From JACXTP01 sp963789555 (GTDB lineage: Archaea; Thermoplasmatota; Thermoplasmata; Methanomassiliicoccales; UBA472), in contig CAWBKY010000003.1 of assembly GCA_963789555.1 (NCBI GenBank), forward strand, positions 181,829 through 245,828: a stretch of DNA of 64,000 nucleotides, written 5' to 3'. The number at the start of each line of letters is the position of its first letter. Positions within the stretch are counted from its first letter, which is position 1. The position numbers and the translations under genes were made by a program. The notes under the pieces are model-generated. The model had not been told where the DNA came from. It made no database searches and saw only the letters and a program-made list of their open reading frames with translations. This document shows positions 55,769 through 64,000 of this stretch, piece after piece.

Positions 55769-55852
55769 GTGAACGGGGCATTATGGCCGGGGCGGGTATT
55801 AACGCTTCTAGTGCGGGAAACATGAAATAGGGGCGGGGTTTAATCCGTGCCC

Positions 55853-56714
55853 ATGGACGTCATACTGGTGCGCTACGCCGAGGTCGGCCTCAAGTCCCGG
55901 GGAGTGCGCACCAGGTTCGAGAGGGTCCTGATGGACAACATGCTCACGCTGCTGGCCCGCGACGGCATCGAAGCGTTGGTGCGCTGCGACCAAGGGCGCA
56001 TCTACGTGGAGACGGGCCAGGTGGAGCGAGCCTGCGCCACGCTGCGCCGGGTGTTCGGCATAGCCTCGGTCAGCCCGGCCTGGTCCTCCGCCAGCGACAT
56101 GGGGACCATGCGCGAGCGGGTGGCCGTCATCGCCTCCACCGCCCTGGCCGATGGTTCCACCTTCAAGATCGAGGCCAGGCGCACCGGCACGCACCCCTAT
56201 ACCAGCATGGACGCCGCCCGCTCCCTGGGCGAGGCGGTCCTGATGGCCCATGAGGGCAGGGGGGTGAAGGTGGACATCCACCGTCCGGACCGGATCATCT
56301 GGGTGGAGATCCGCGACGACAAGGCCTTCATGTTCACCGATTACCTGGAAGGGCCGGCCGGCCTGCCCATGGGCAGCCAGGGCCGGGTGCTGGCCCTGTT
56401 GGAGAAGGACAGGGACGCGGTCGCGGCCTGGCTCATCATGAAACGGGGCTGCAAGGTCATCGCCCTGGTGGGTGGCGAGAGCGACGCTCTCCAAGCGGTC
56501 CGTCGCTGGGACCCGGAGATGAGGGCCGAGCCCAAAGGGGACCTGGAGCAGCAGCTGCGCTTCCACCGCGCCTCCGCGCTGGTGCTCGGATACGGCATCG
56601 AGGACATGGAGCTGATCAAGGCAGGTGAGGGTCAACGCCCCGGTCTTCTATCCCATCGTGGGCATGTCCCCTGAAGAGATTTCGGAAAGGTTCGCCAAGA
56701 TATCCAAGGCCTGA
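55853..56714 (+). CDS. ThiI-like THUMP protein with degenerate PP-loop (one frameshift)
   Basis: The first 165 residues match the NFLD/THUMP part of ThiI (VILVRYAEVGLKSRGVRTRF, GRIYVE, FKIEARRTGTHPYTSMDAAR, VKVDIHRPDRIIWVEIRDDK, GPAGLPMGSQGRVLALL). Where ThiI has the PP-loop SGGxDSP the sequence is LEKDRDAVAAWLIMKRGC, so the ATP-binding motif is gone. The C-terminal half is short (about 110 residues). One extra G near 56625 is removed to give VNAPVFYPIVGMSPEEISER, ending at 56714; total about 286 residues against 380-400 for ThiI. It probably binds tRNA but cannot adenylate it in the normal way. Confidence 0.8.
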
Positions 56715-56742
56715 ACCATCGGTCGTTCATCCGGTTATTAAG

Positions 56743-56777
56743 AGAAAAAACAAGGAAGGGACCTGCGCGGACGCAGG
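56743..56777 (-). terminator. Hairpin/T-tract terminator after L15e
   Basis: Stem cctgcg/cgcagg with loop at 56762-56777, followed on the minus strand by a T-rich run (ttgttttttctctt). It lies in the convergent gap between L15e and the ThiI-like gene. Confidence 0.65.
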
Positions 56778-56808
56778 CCATTTTAGTAAAGGAAAAGAGG
56801 TTTGCGCC

Positions 56809-57456
56809 TTACTTGTTGTGGTGCCTGTTCGCAGCGCCGGAAGGCCGGGCGTTCTCCGAGCCCTTGCCCTTCCAGAGCAGACCGCGCGCCCTCTGACCGG
56901 CAGAGGTCTTGCCGCGGTAGACACGGCCCTTGTTGGCGTTGTTGCAGATCCAGTTGATGCGGGGGTCGGCCTTGATCACGGGGTGGTGCTTGTCCACCAT
57001 GATGATCTCGTACCAGACGTTCCTGCCGTCCTGTCCCACCCAGTAGGAGTTCAGGATCTCCAGGTTCGGGTAGCGCTTGGCCGCCCTCTCCTCGCAGATC
57101 CACTGCAGGTTCTTGCCCATGGTGAGGCGGTTGATACCCTTACGCTTGGCGCGGCGACCTTTCCAGCGCATCTTGCGCCTCTGCAGGGAGCCCTTGCGCA
57201 CATGGCCACGCACGATGACGTAGCCCTGCTTGGCCTTGTAGCCGAGGGAGCGGGCGCGGTCCAGGCGGGTGGGCCTCTCGACCCTCAGGAAGTTGGGCTC
57301 GCGGCGCCATTGGATCATGCGCTCGAACATAAGTTCGTCGACATAGGTCTTAGAAGGCTGGTTCCAGGCCTCGGCGATGTACTTGTACATGCTCTTGCCG
57401 GAAGGGTGCCTGACCTCCTCGTCGGAGGTCTTGTTAGCTTGTGGTTTCTGGTCCAT
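56809..57456 (-). CDS. rpl15e: Large-subunit ribosomal protein L15e
   Basis: 215 residues. The family body begins MYKYIAEAWNQPSKTYVDEL and continues with WRREPNFLRVERPTRLDRAR, GYVIVRGHVRKGSLQRRKMR, GRRAKRKGINRLTMGKNLQW and TSAGQRARGLLWKGKG. Here 22 extra residues (MDQKPQANKTSDEEVRHPSG...) precede it, and a Shine-Dalgarno GGTGATA 5 nt before ATG 57456 supports this longer start. It is preceded by a leader with hairpins and a strong TATA box. Confidence 0.95.
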   Translation of the reverse strand: MDQKPQANKTSDEEVRHPSGKSMYKYIAEAWNQPSKTYVDELMFERMIQWRREPNFLRVERPTRLDRARSLGYKAKQGYVIVRGHVRKGSLQRRKMRWKGRRAKRKGINRLTMGKNLQWICEERAAKRYPNLEILNSYWVGQDGRNVWYEIIMVDKHHPVIKADPRINWICNNANKGRVYRGKTSAGQRARGLLWKGKGSENARPSGAANRHHNK

Positions 57457-57499
57457 GTGTTATCACCGTCAGCCCTTGTTGCGGGGCGGGCAGGGATTC

Positions 57500-57541
57500 A
57501 CCCCTTGCGGGGCACATCTCCTACGAGACCGACCGTCTCGT
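57500..57541 (-). promoter_or_regulatory. Structured leader of L15e: two hairpins
   Basis: The roughly 90-nt leader between the TATA box and ATG contains a perfect 7-bp stem with 5-nt loop (acgagac/gtctcgt, 57523-57541) and a second short stem (cccc ttgc gggg, 57501-57512). Such leaders in ribosomal protein genes can serve feedback control, but the role here is inference. Confidence 0.4.
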
Positions 57542-57567
57542 CACGTTCCCTGCGCAGTAGCAAGGCC

Positions 57568-57578
57568 CTATATAAAAT
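57568..57578 (-). promoter_or_regulatory. TATA box for L15e
   Basis: Minus-strand gattttatatagg is a strong TATA element about 115 nt before the ATG, giving a leader of roughly 90 nt. Confidence 0.65.
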
Positions 57579-57606
57579 CTGCTCAGGTCAGCAGCCCCTG
57601 CGACGC

Positions 57607-60101
57607 TCAGAAATAATCGTCCAGGGTCTGTTTCTTGTCCGTCCTCTTCACTTCCTTGCGGACCGGGGGCGGAGGACGGTCCTCGCCCTGGAAGTTGCCG
57701 TCGAACAGGTTGGCCTGGGTGTTGCCGGCGATGAGGCTGCGCTCGTCCAGCCCATAGACCTCCGTCACTCGCGACACCGTCTGCGCCACCCGTTCCGCGT
57801 AGTAGCGCCAGTCCGGGGTGCCCTCGAAAGGCCTCCCCTCTATCCAGGGCACCACCTCCTGCGGGGTGCGCCGGGAGTTGGTGACTATCCAGGAGACCTT
57901 CATGCCCGGCACGAACTCATAGCCCATGGCCATGAGCTTGCGCGCCGTCTGCACCGTCGCTTGGGAGTCGGGATTGGCGTAGGTGTTGAAAGGTTTGCAG
58001 CCCTTGGAGATCACCAGCCTCCTCGGCTCCACCTTGCCCTGCAGCGTCTCCGCCACGGCGGTGCGGGCCACCTTCATCGCCCCGTCCACGTCCCCGTCCA
58101 GCACCTTGTCGAAGACCGCCATCAGCGTCTCCGATTGCATGTCGAAGGCGTCGGTCCTGCGCATCTCGTAGCCGCGGATGACCATCTCGTTCTTGGGCCA
58201 GACCATGCGGCCGATGTAGCGCTTCTTCTTGCCGTGGGAGAAGAGCGTCTCCATGATCTTCTCGAACTCCAGCATGCCCCCTTCCTTGGAGAACCGCTCC
58301 GCCAAGGAGGAGCCGAAGCGCTTCGCCCCCTCCAGGTCCCGGTCGGGCGACTGCACGAATATCGAGTCCGTGTCGGAGTAGATGACCTTCTGGCCCTCCC
58401 CCTCCAAGCTGTGGATGATGCCCTTGGTGGTCTCCCGTGGCGAAAGCGGTGATGGAGGAGCCGATGTTCTTGTCGGTGAAGCGGTAGAAGGAGGAGGCGA
58501 AGACCCCGTAGAAGGAGTTCATCGAGGATCTTGATGGCCTGCTGCAGACCCTCGTAATACGCCTGCTCGTCCGCGTCCTTGGCCTGGCGCATGCGCCTCT
58601 TGGTGTCGTCGCGCTCCTGCATCAGACGCACCAGGATGTTCGGGAGCAGGCCCTCGCGCTGGGTCTTGTCCAGGTAGCGGACGTGGTTGGGACTGACGAT
58701 GGTGCCGTTCGGGCTGAGCGTGGTGAAGCAGATGTTCTTGGCGATGATGATGGAAGGGTACATGGACTTGAAGTCCAGGACGCACACCCAGTGATAAAGT
58801 CCGGGCTCGATCTCGTGCACATAGCCGCCCTCGATGGCCTCCTCGTCGTCGCGGAAGTTGCGCGTCATCGGCACGGCCACCCCGGAACGGTCCGCCTCGC
58901 GCACCAGGATGGAGTCGATGAGCAGGGAGGAACGGCCCTTCATGACGTCGACCAGGGGCAGCTTGGACACGGTGGCCAGGTCCATGACCTTCCTCACCCG
59001 CTCCAGCTTGTTGAGGATGCGCAGCGCCAGCTCGGCGTCGCGCTTGCAGTACTCCAGCACCTTGCCCTCGTCCTTGGCCCATTCCTCATCGATGCGCCTC
59101 GGGTCGACATCGAGCTTCGTCTCCCCGCCCAACAGCTGCATGGAGACGGCGTTCAGGGTCTCCTGCTTGGGCCGCAGGTCCATCTTCACCGCCCACCAGG
59201 TGTCCATTATCATCCTCCCGGTGACGTTCCAGATGGGCTTGTTGTACTTCTGGTCCCGCCTGCCCTCCAACAACGAACCGTCCCGCCCCCAGTTCAGCGG
59301 CACCCGCAGCTCGTTGGCGCGCTTCTCCACCACCCGGAGGTCGTAGCCCTCGATGTTGTATCCGGAGATGACGTCCGGGTCCTGCTCCTGGATGAACTTG
59401 TTGAAGTCCTCCAGGATCTTCCTCTCCCCGCCTTTGAAGGAGCCGCTGGCCACCATCCTGCCCTCGGCCTGGAGCACGCAGCAGATGGTGAGGATGCGCT
59501 TGTTGAAGAAGTCGTCGCTGGCGGCCTCGGTCTCCTCCTCCACATCGTCCACCAGGACCTCCTTTCCGCTGATGTCCTTGAGGCTGTTCTCAATGTCGAA
59601 GGAGAGGACGCGCAGGTCGGGGTTGAAGGCGTCGATCCGCTCCCAACGCTCCAGGTCGACCACGAGCTTGGTGTGGTAGTTGCCTTTGGACTCCTTGCCA
59701 TGCGCTCTTACGCAGGAACCGAGGTCGCGGTCGTAGATGTAACGAAGGTAGAACGGGATGTCGGCGGCGAGGAACTCGCCCTTGATGCGGAAGTCCTCGC
59801 GCAACAGCTTGACGTGCCGGGGCAGCCGCACCGTCACCCGCCACACCTTGCGCGCCTCGCCCCGGTGGAACAGCTCCCTCGGTTCGACCTTCAGCACCTC
59901 CCGCTTGCCTTCCAGGTGCGTCCTGAGCTCGGGGTCGTCGCTGACGATGTAGCAGTACGGTCGGGCGGAGAGGTCCTTGACCAGGTCGCGGACCACGATG
60001 GAGCGCCCGTCGCGGGTGTGGCCGTACAGCTCCACCATGATGTTCTCCTCTGGTAGGGTCTTGTACGTCCCGCTCACGATGCGCATGTCCCAACTAGGCA
60101 T
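57607..60101 (-). CDS. polB: Family-B replicative DNA polymerase (two frameshifts)
   Basis: About 830 residues. The exonuclease domain has VLSFDIENSL (Exo I), SGYNIEGYDLRVV (Exo II) and a later YCKRDAELALRI (Exo III). Polymerase motifs: VLDFKSMYPSIIIAKNI (A), MNSFYGVFASSFYRF (B region), YSDTDSIFVQSPD (C), and KKRYIGRMVWP. Extra bases near 58515 and 58440 split the gene between motifs B and C; removing each restores KILMNSFYGV and FATETTKGIIHSLEGEGQ. The C-terminal PCNA-binding (PIP) motif is QTLDDYF. ATG 60101 is 4 bases after the YchF-like stop. Confidence 0.95.
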
Positions 60102-60105
60102 GGCC

Positions 60106-61297
60106 TCACTTCTTGCTGACGATGGATATGATGTCCCCGTCCTGCAGCACGTAGTCGTGACCGACCACGCGCTTGGTGCGGGCGTTGATGCCGCGGATGA
60201 AGTTGTTGCCCAGGTCGGTGTGGATCTTGAAGGCGAGGTCCTTGGCGGTCGCCCCGCGCTTGATCAGGAAGGCGTCCGGCAGGACGTTGCCTCCATGGTC
60301 GGTCCACTTGCCCTCGTCCTCCACCGGGTAGACCACGATAAGGTCGAGGAGCTTGAACGCCGCCTGCTCCAGGCAGGTCTGCACCCCGGTGCCTTTGTTC
60401 CGTTTCATGTTCTGGGCGATGTAGTCCAGCGCCTTCCTCTGCCCGGCGGAGAGCTTCTCCGGCTCGTTCAAAGCGAAAACTCTCGGCGCCAGGCATGTAC
60501 TTGAGCAGGTTGGCCTTGGCCGCCTTGCGCAAAGCCAGCTCCGACTCGGCCAAGGTAGGCACGGCGATGTAGCCGGGCGTCTTGGACATCTTCTCGATGA
60601 GCTCGGGCGTGGCGATGTCCGCCTTGTTGAGCGCGATCATCATGGGCTTGCTGTGGCGGCGGATATGCTCGCACAGACGCAGCATGTCAGACTCGCTCCA
60701 GCTCAGCGCGTTCTCTGGCAGGGAGCAGTCCCGCAAGGCGGCCGATACCGCTCCTTCGGTGACGCCGAGCCCGGTGAGGCGGCTGTGGATCATCTCGTGC
60801 ACCTTCAACCCCTCCAGGTGCGCCTGGCGGGCGGACTTCTCCCAGCCCTTGTCCAGGATGCCCTTCATCCAGTGCGATATCTCCGACTCGAGGAAGCGCA
60901 CGTCCTCCATGGGGTCGTGGGAGCAGGCGGCCACCGGGTTGCCCTCGCAGTCGGTGCTGCCCGAGGCGTCGATGACGTGCACGAACGCGTCGGCCTGGCG
61001 CAGGTCGTCCAGGAACTGGTTGCCCAGGCCCTTGCCCTTCCAGGCGTCCGGGACCAGGCCGGCCACGTCCAGCAGCTCCACCGGCACCAGGCGGGTGCCG
61101 TTCTCGCAGGTGCCGTGCCGCGGGTTGCAGGCATGCCCCAGCTCGTTGTGGGGGCACTTGGTGCGGACATAGGCCACGCCGTGGTTCGGCTTGATGGTCG
61201 TGAAGGGGTAAGGGGCGATCTCCGCCGGCGCCAGGGTGGCCGCGGAGAAGAATGTCGACTTGCCCACGTTGGGCTTGCCTACTATACCGATCTGCAT
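60106..61297 (-). CDS. YchF/Obg-family GTPase/ATPase with TGS domain (one frameshift)
   Basis: About 396 residues. G1 GIVGKPNVGKSTFFSA, G2 region PYPFTTIKPN, G3 DVAGLVPDAWKGKGLGNQFL, G4 LNKAD. A helical insertion follows (SARQAHLEGLKVHEMIHSRL). The C-terminal TGS domain ends with LPDAFLIKRGATAKDLAFKI, ARTKRVVGHDYVLQDGDIIS. One extra base near 60478 separates the two parts; repair gives AESFALNEPEKLSAGQRKAL. A translation-linked role is likely. Operon with polB. Confidence 0.92.
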
Positions 61298-61403
61298 AGC
61301 TCTCGGCCGAGGATAATACGTTCAGATTAGAAAAATGATTGCTAGGGGCCGGTCTGGAATGCATCGGACCAGGTCCGGCGCCCCAAAGATACCTATGTGC
61401 ACA

Positions 61404-63791
61404 TCAGGGCCGGTACTCCTTCACCTTCTCGGCCATATCGTTGAGCCGCCTCTGCACCAGGTCATGGATGGTGCCCGGTTCCCAACCACCGTCCGCCTGG
61501 CGCTTGCCCGCCTTGACGCCGGTGAGCACCTCGATGCCCTCGTCGATGCTCTCGATAGGGTAGATGTGGAACTTGCCCTCCTTTATCGCGTCCAGCACCT
61601 CGGGCTTGAGCATGAGGTTCTTGACGTTGCTCTTGGGCACCAGGCAGCCCTGCTTGCCGTTGAGGCCGCGCGCCTTGCACACCGCGAAGAAGCCCTCGAT
61701 CTTCTGGTTCTGACCGCCGATGGCCTGCACCTGTCCCTTCTGGTTCACCGAGCCTGTCACCGCCAGGTATTGCTTGATCGGCTTGCCGCTGAGGGCGGAG
61801 AGCAGGGCGTACAGCTCGGTGCTGGAGGCGCTGTCGCCGTCCACGCCGCCGTAGGACTGTTCGAAGACCAACCGGGCGTTGAGGCTGAGGGGCCGGTCCT
61901 GGGCGTACATCTGGTTCAGGTAGCCGGTGAGGATGAGCACCCCTTTGGTGTGGGTCGGGCCTCCCATCATGGCCTGCCTCTCGATGTCGAGCACGCCCTC
62001 CCTGCCCACCCCGATGGTGGCGGTGATGCGGCTGGGCTGGCCGAAGGCGTAATCGCCCAAGGAATAGACGGCCAGGCCGTTGATCTGCCCGACCATCTCG
62101 CCGTCGGTGTCCACCAGGATGGTGCCGTTCTCCATCATCTCCTGGATCTTCTCCTGCATCAGGTTGGAACGGTACACCTTCTCGTCCATCTGCCTCTGGA
62201 TGTGCTTCCGGGAGACCTCCTTCGCCCCCTCCGTCCTGGCGTAGAAGCTGGCCTCTCGCACCGCGTCGGCGATGTCGGAGAAATGCGCCGATAGCTTGTC
62301 CTTGTCGTCGGCGATGCGGGAGCTGTACTCGATGAGCGCCCCCATGCCGCTGCGGTCCAGGTGGAGCAGCCCCTCCTGGTTGCAGAGGATGCACACGAAG
62401 GCGGAGTAGCGCTTGATGTTGACATCGTTCCGGTCGAGGACGCGGTCGAACTCGGCCTTCACCTTGAACAGCTCGCGGAAGTCCGGGTCGTAATGGTAGA
62501 GGATCTGATAGGACTCAGGGTTGCCGAAGAGGATGACCTTGCAGTTGAACGGGATCGGCTCGGGCCGCAGCGATTTGGTCACGATGTAGGTGTAACGGTC
62601 GGTGGCGTCCTCGATGGCCAGTTTGCGGGTCTGGATGGTGCGCTTCAGCGAGTCGTAGGCCACCATGTCCGCCAAGAGACGCTCGGCCTGGACGACGATG
62701 AAGCCGCCGTTGGCCCGGTGCATGCTGCCCGGCTGCACCATGGTGAAATCGGTCATGAGTGCGCCGTAGCGCACCTCCTTCTCGGAGAAACCGAACATGT
62801 GGGTGAAGGTGGGCGAGGGCTCGAAAACGTTCGGCCCGCCCTTCAGCTCGGAGTTGTCCACCAGCAGGTTGACCTTGTAGTTCTTGGTGTGGTCCACCGG
62901 GATGACCGGCCTGCCGTCCCCCTGCGCCTGCTGCTGCATCATCTGGGGCAGGATCTGTTGTAGCAACGGTCCCAGGTTCTCCAGGACGTCCGCCATGACC
63001 TCGTCCAGGTAGGCGAGCACCTTGGGGTTGTCCTTGAACGTCTGCCTGGGCTCGGTAAGCAACGGTCCGACCGCGTTCCCGACCACCTCCTTGTTCAGCT
63101 TGTCCATGGCCTCCTCAGTGGACCGGCCGATCTCGATGAGCGGGCGCAGCGACTGGCGCAGCTCCTGCTCCAGCTCCGCCCTGCGGCGCTCCGTCTCCAC
63201 GTCGTCCTGGGGGCTGGTCATGTTGCCTATGAAGGGCAGCCCGGACTTGATCGGCACCAGCTGCATGCCCTGCGGCGAGGCCTGGATGGTGAATCCTTTC
63301 TTGCGCGCCATCTCCGTCGCCTGCTGGATCAGGGCGCGCTGCTCCTCCTCCGCCTTCTTCACCGTCTCCGCCCGCCTCTGGGCGTACTCCTCGCTCTCGA
63401 AGGCCCGGGGCAACGCCTTGAGCAGGTCCTGGGCGAACCGGTCCATCTGGCGCTTGAAGACCTTGCCCTTGCCTGGGGCGGTGTCGATGGCCTTGGGCCG
63501 GCTCGGCTCCTTGAAGTTGTTTACATAGCACCAGTCCGAGGGGGTGGGCATGGAGGCGCACACGTCCTTAAGGAACTCGGAAATGGCCTTCGACCTTCCC
63601 GTCCCGGACGGGCCGGAGATGAAGATGTTGAAACGGGGGTCGGGCATCCCCAGCCCGAACTGCAGGGCGCGGAGGGCCCTCTCCTGGCCCACGATGGCGA
63701 CGTCAGGGGTCACCTCCGATGTGCTTTGACATTCGAACGCCGTCTCCGGGCACAGGTTACTGCATTCCTGATGGGTGAGCTCCTTGACCAT
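61404..63791 (-). CDS. Lon-type AAA+ protease (COG1067-like)
   Basis: 795 residues from ATG 63791 (Shine-Dalgarno GAGGTC at the right distance; the in-frame ATG at 63797 is too close). The N-terminal AAA part has FNIFISGPSGTGRSKAI, a Walker A with Arg in place of Lys as usual in this group. A long coiled insertion (KKAEEEQRALIQQATEMARK) and the AAA lid follow. The protease domain has catalytic Ser in GVDGDSASSTELYALLSALS (near nt 61830) and Lys in IGGQNQKIEGFF (near nt 61705). No membrane helices, so soluble and unlike archaeal LonB. Confidence 0.92.
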   Translation of the reverse strand: MVKELTHQECSNLCPETAFECQSTSEVTPDVAIVGQERALRALQFGLGMPDPRFNIFISGPSGTGRSKAISEFLKDVCASMPTPSDWCYVNNFKEPSRPKAIDTAPGKGKVFKRQMDRFAQDLLKALPRAFESEEYAQRRAETVKKAEEEQRALIQQATEMARKKGFTIQASPQGMQLVPIKSGLPFIGNMTSPQDDVETERRRAELEQELRQSLRPLIEIGRSTEEAMDKLNKEVVGNAVGPLLTEPRQTFKDNPKVLAYLDEVMADVLENLGPLLQQILPQMMQQQAQGDGRPVIPVDHTKNYKVNLLVDNSELKGGPNVFEPSPTFTHMFGFSEKEVRYGALMTDFTMVQPGSMHRANGGFIVVQAERLLADMVAYDSLKRTIQTRKLAIEDATDRYTYIVTKSLRPEPIPFNCKVILFGNPESYQILYHYDPDFRELFKVKAEFDRVLDRNDVNIKRYSAFVCILCNQEGLLHLDRSGMGALIEYSSRIADDKDKLSAHFSDIADAVREASFYARTEGAKEVSRKHIQRQMDEKVYRSNLMQEKIQEMMENGTILVDTDGEMVGQINGLAVYSLGDYAFGQPSRITATIGVGREGVLDIERQAMMGGPTHTKGVLILTGYLNQMYAQDRPLSLNARLVFEQSYGGVDGDSASSTELYALLSALSGKPIKQYLAVTGSVNQKGQVQAIGGQNQKIEGFFAVCKARGLNGKQGCLVPKSNVKNLMLKPEVLDAIKEGKFHIYPIESIDEGIEVLTGVKAGKRQADGGWEPGTIHDLVQRRLNDMAEKVKEYRP

Positions 63792-63985
63792 GATCATGAC
63801 CTCTGAGTATCCGTTCCCTTGGTAACGACGAGTATTATTAGATATCTTTTCCCTGAGCCATGGTCGCAAAAAGGCAGCTTGAAATAGTGTCGCCGCCATG
63901 CATGACAAGAATACGCACGGCGATTTACGCGAAAAGGATATGACCATCGCCGCCTGCGTTCAGCTAACGTTCCGAGAGGTATTTC
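63792..63985. other. Divergent promoter region
   Basis: Contains an AT-rich element (ctaataata, minus strand near 63830-63840) for the Lon-type gene and probably the promoter of the gene starting at 63986. No other gene is supported here. Confidence 0.4.
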
Positions 63986-64000
63986 GATGGAGAGCAAGGA
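63986..64000 (+). CDS. Start of a gene cut by the window end
   Basis: ATG 63986 (MESK) stands 6 nt after a strong Shine-Dalgarno gagaggt. Only five codons are visible, so no function can be given. An alternative frame from ATG 63898 (MHDKNTHGDLREKD) also stays open to the end. Confidence 0.35.

Noticed and set aside
1..64000. CRISPR arrays, insertion sequences, integrase or attachment sites
   Set aside because: No regularly spaced repeats, transposase or integrase motifs, or direct repeats flanking the tRNA genes were seen.

Overview
This is archaeal DNA. The evidence is a Smc-ScpA-ScpB operon, an Sm/Lsm protein, aIF5A, ribosomal proteins L15e and S15, Nop5, fibrillarin, stand-alone Kae1, an archaeal RecJ-type DHH nuclease, family-B DNA polymerase, TATA-box promoters about 25-35 nt before leaderless starts, and GGTGAT-type Shine-Dalgarno sites. 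G+C is roughly 60% by eye. A regulator resembling MsvR (winged helix plus V4R domain) hints at a methanogen-related euryarchaeon, perhaps Thermoplasmatota/Methanomassiliicoccales. That placement is inference; no methanogenesis gene is present here.

Layout. 1-4182: chromosome condensin operon. 4276-5531: Lsm and a sugar nucleotidyltransferase. 5619-10133: ABC importer (fused permease, two different ATPases) with a PhoU-like protein. 10144-11508: phosphoglucosamine mutase. 11538-16347 (minus): M32 carboxypeptidase, aIF5A, then an mtnA-aldolase-nop5 operon that looks like a 5'-deoxyadenosine/methylthioadenosine salvage (DHAP shunt) module. 16478-19206: MsvR-like regulator, iron-sulfur flavoprotein, small membrane protein, TerB. 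19244-20955: two badly broken genes. 21198-24895: Lys-rich micro-protein, tRNA-Val, thioredoxin-fold protein, Kae1, S15-RecJ. 25001-27228: Nudix, fibrillarin and a small-protein operon. 27235-30765: phosphotransferase of the PEP-synthase/rifampin-phosphotransferase type coupled to a CrtC-like lipocalin. 30863-32819: IMPase-NAD kinase-JAMM peptidase operon. 32820-35354: GlmU-like protein and phosphohexomutase. 35961-41954 (minus): polyphosphate operon ppk1, a CHAD-phosphoesterase-HD fusion, and ppx. 42118-48719: tRNA-Leu, lipocalin, and a surface-glycan operon (flippase, GT2, three GT-C paralogues, a coupled flippase fragment). 48957-56714: arylsulfatase, CbiZ-CobZ fusion, flavodoxin, MFS carrier, TauE-DUF1634, ThiI-like protein. 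56809-63791 (minus): L15e, PolB, YchF-like GTPase, Lon-type protease.

A warning for the reader: about two dozen otherwise well-conserved genes are broken by single-base frameshifts, and in nearly every case removing ONE base restores the protein. This looks like insertion-type sequence error, densest at 19.2-21 kb and 49-51.3 kb. Frameshifted genes are given here with their full inferred extent.

The most interesting biology is the translationally coupled polyphosphate operon with a three-domain CHAD + calcineurin-like phosphoesterase + HD protein. Next come the phosphotransferase/CrtC-like pair, the ThiI-like protein without its PP-loop motif, the two-ATPase importer, and several unknown small proteins.
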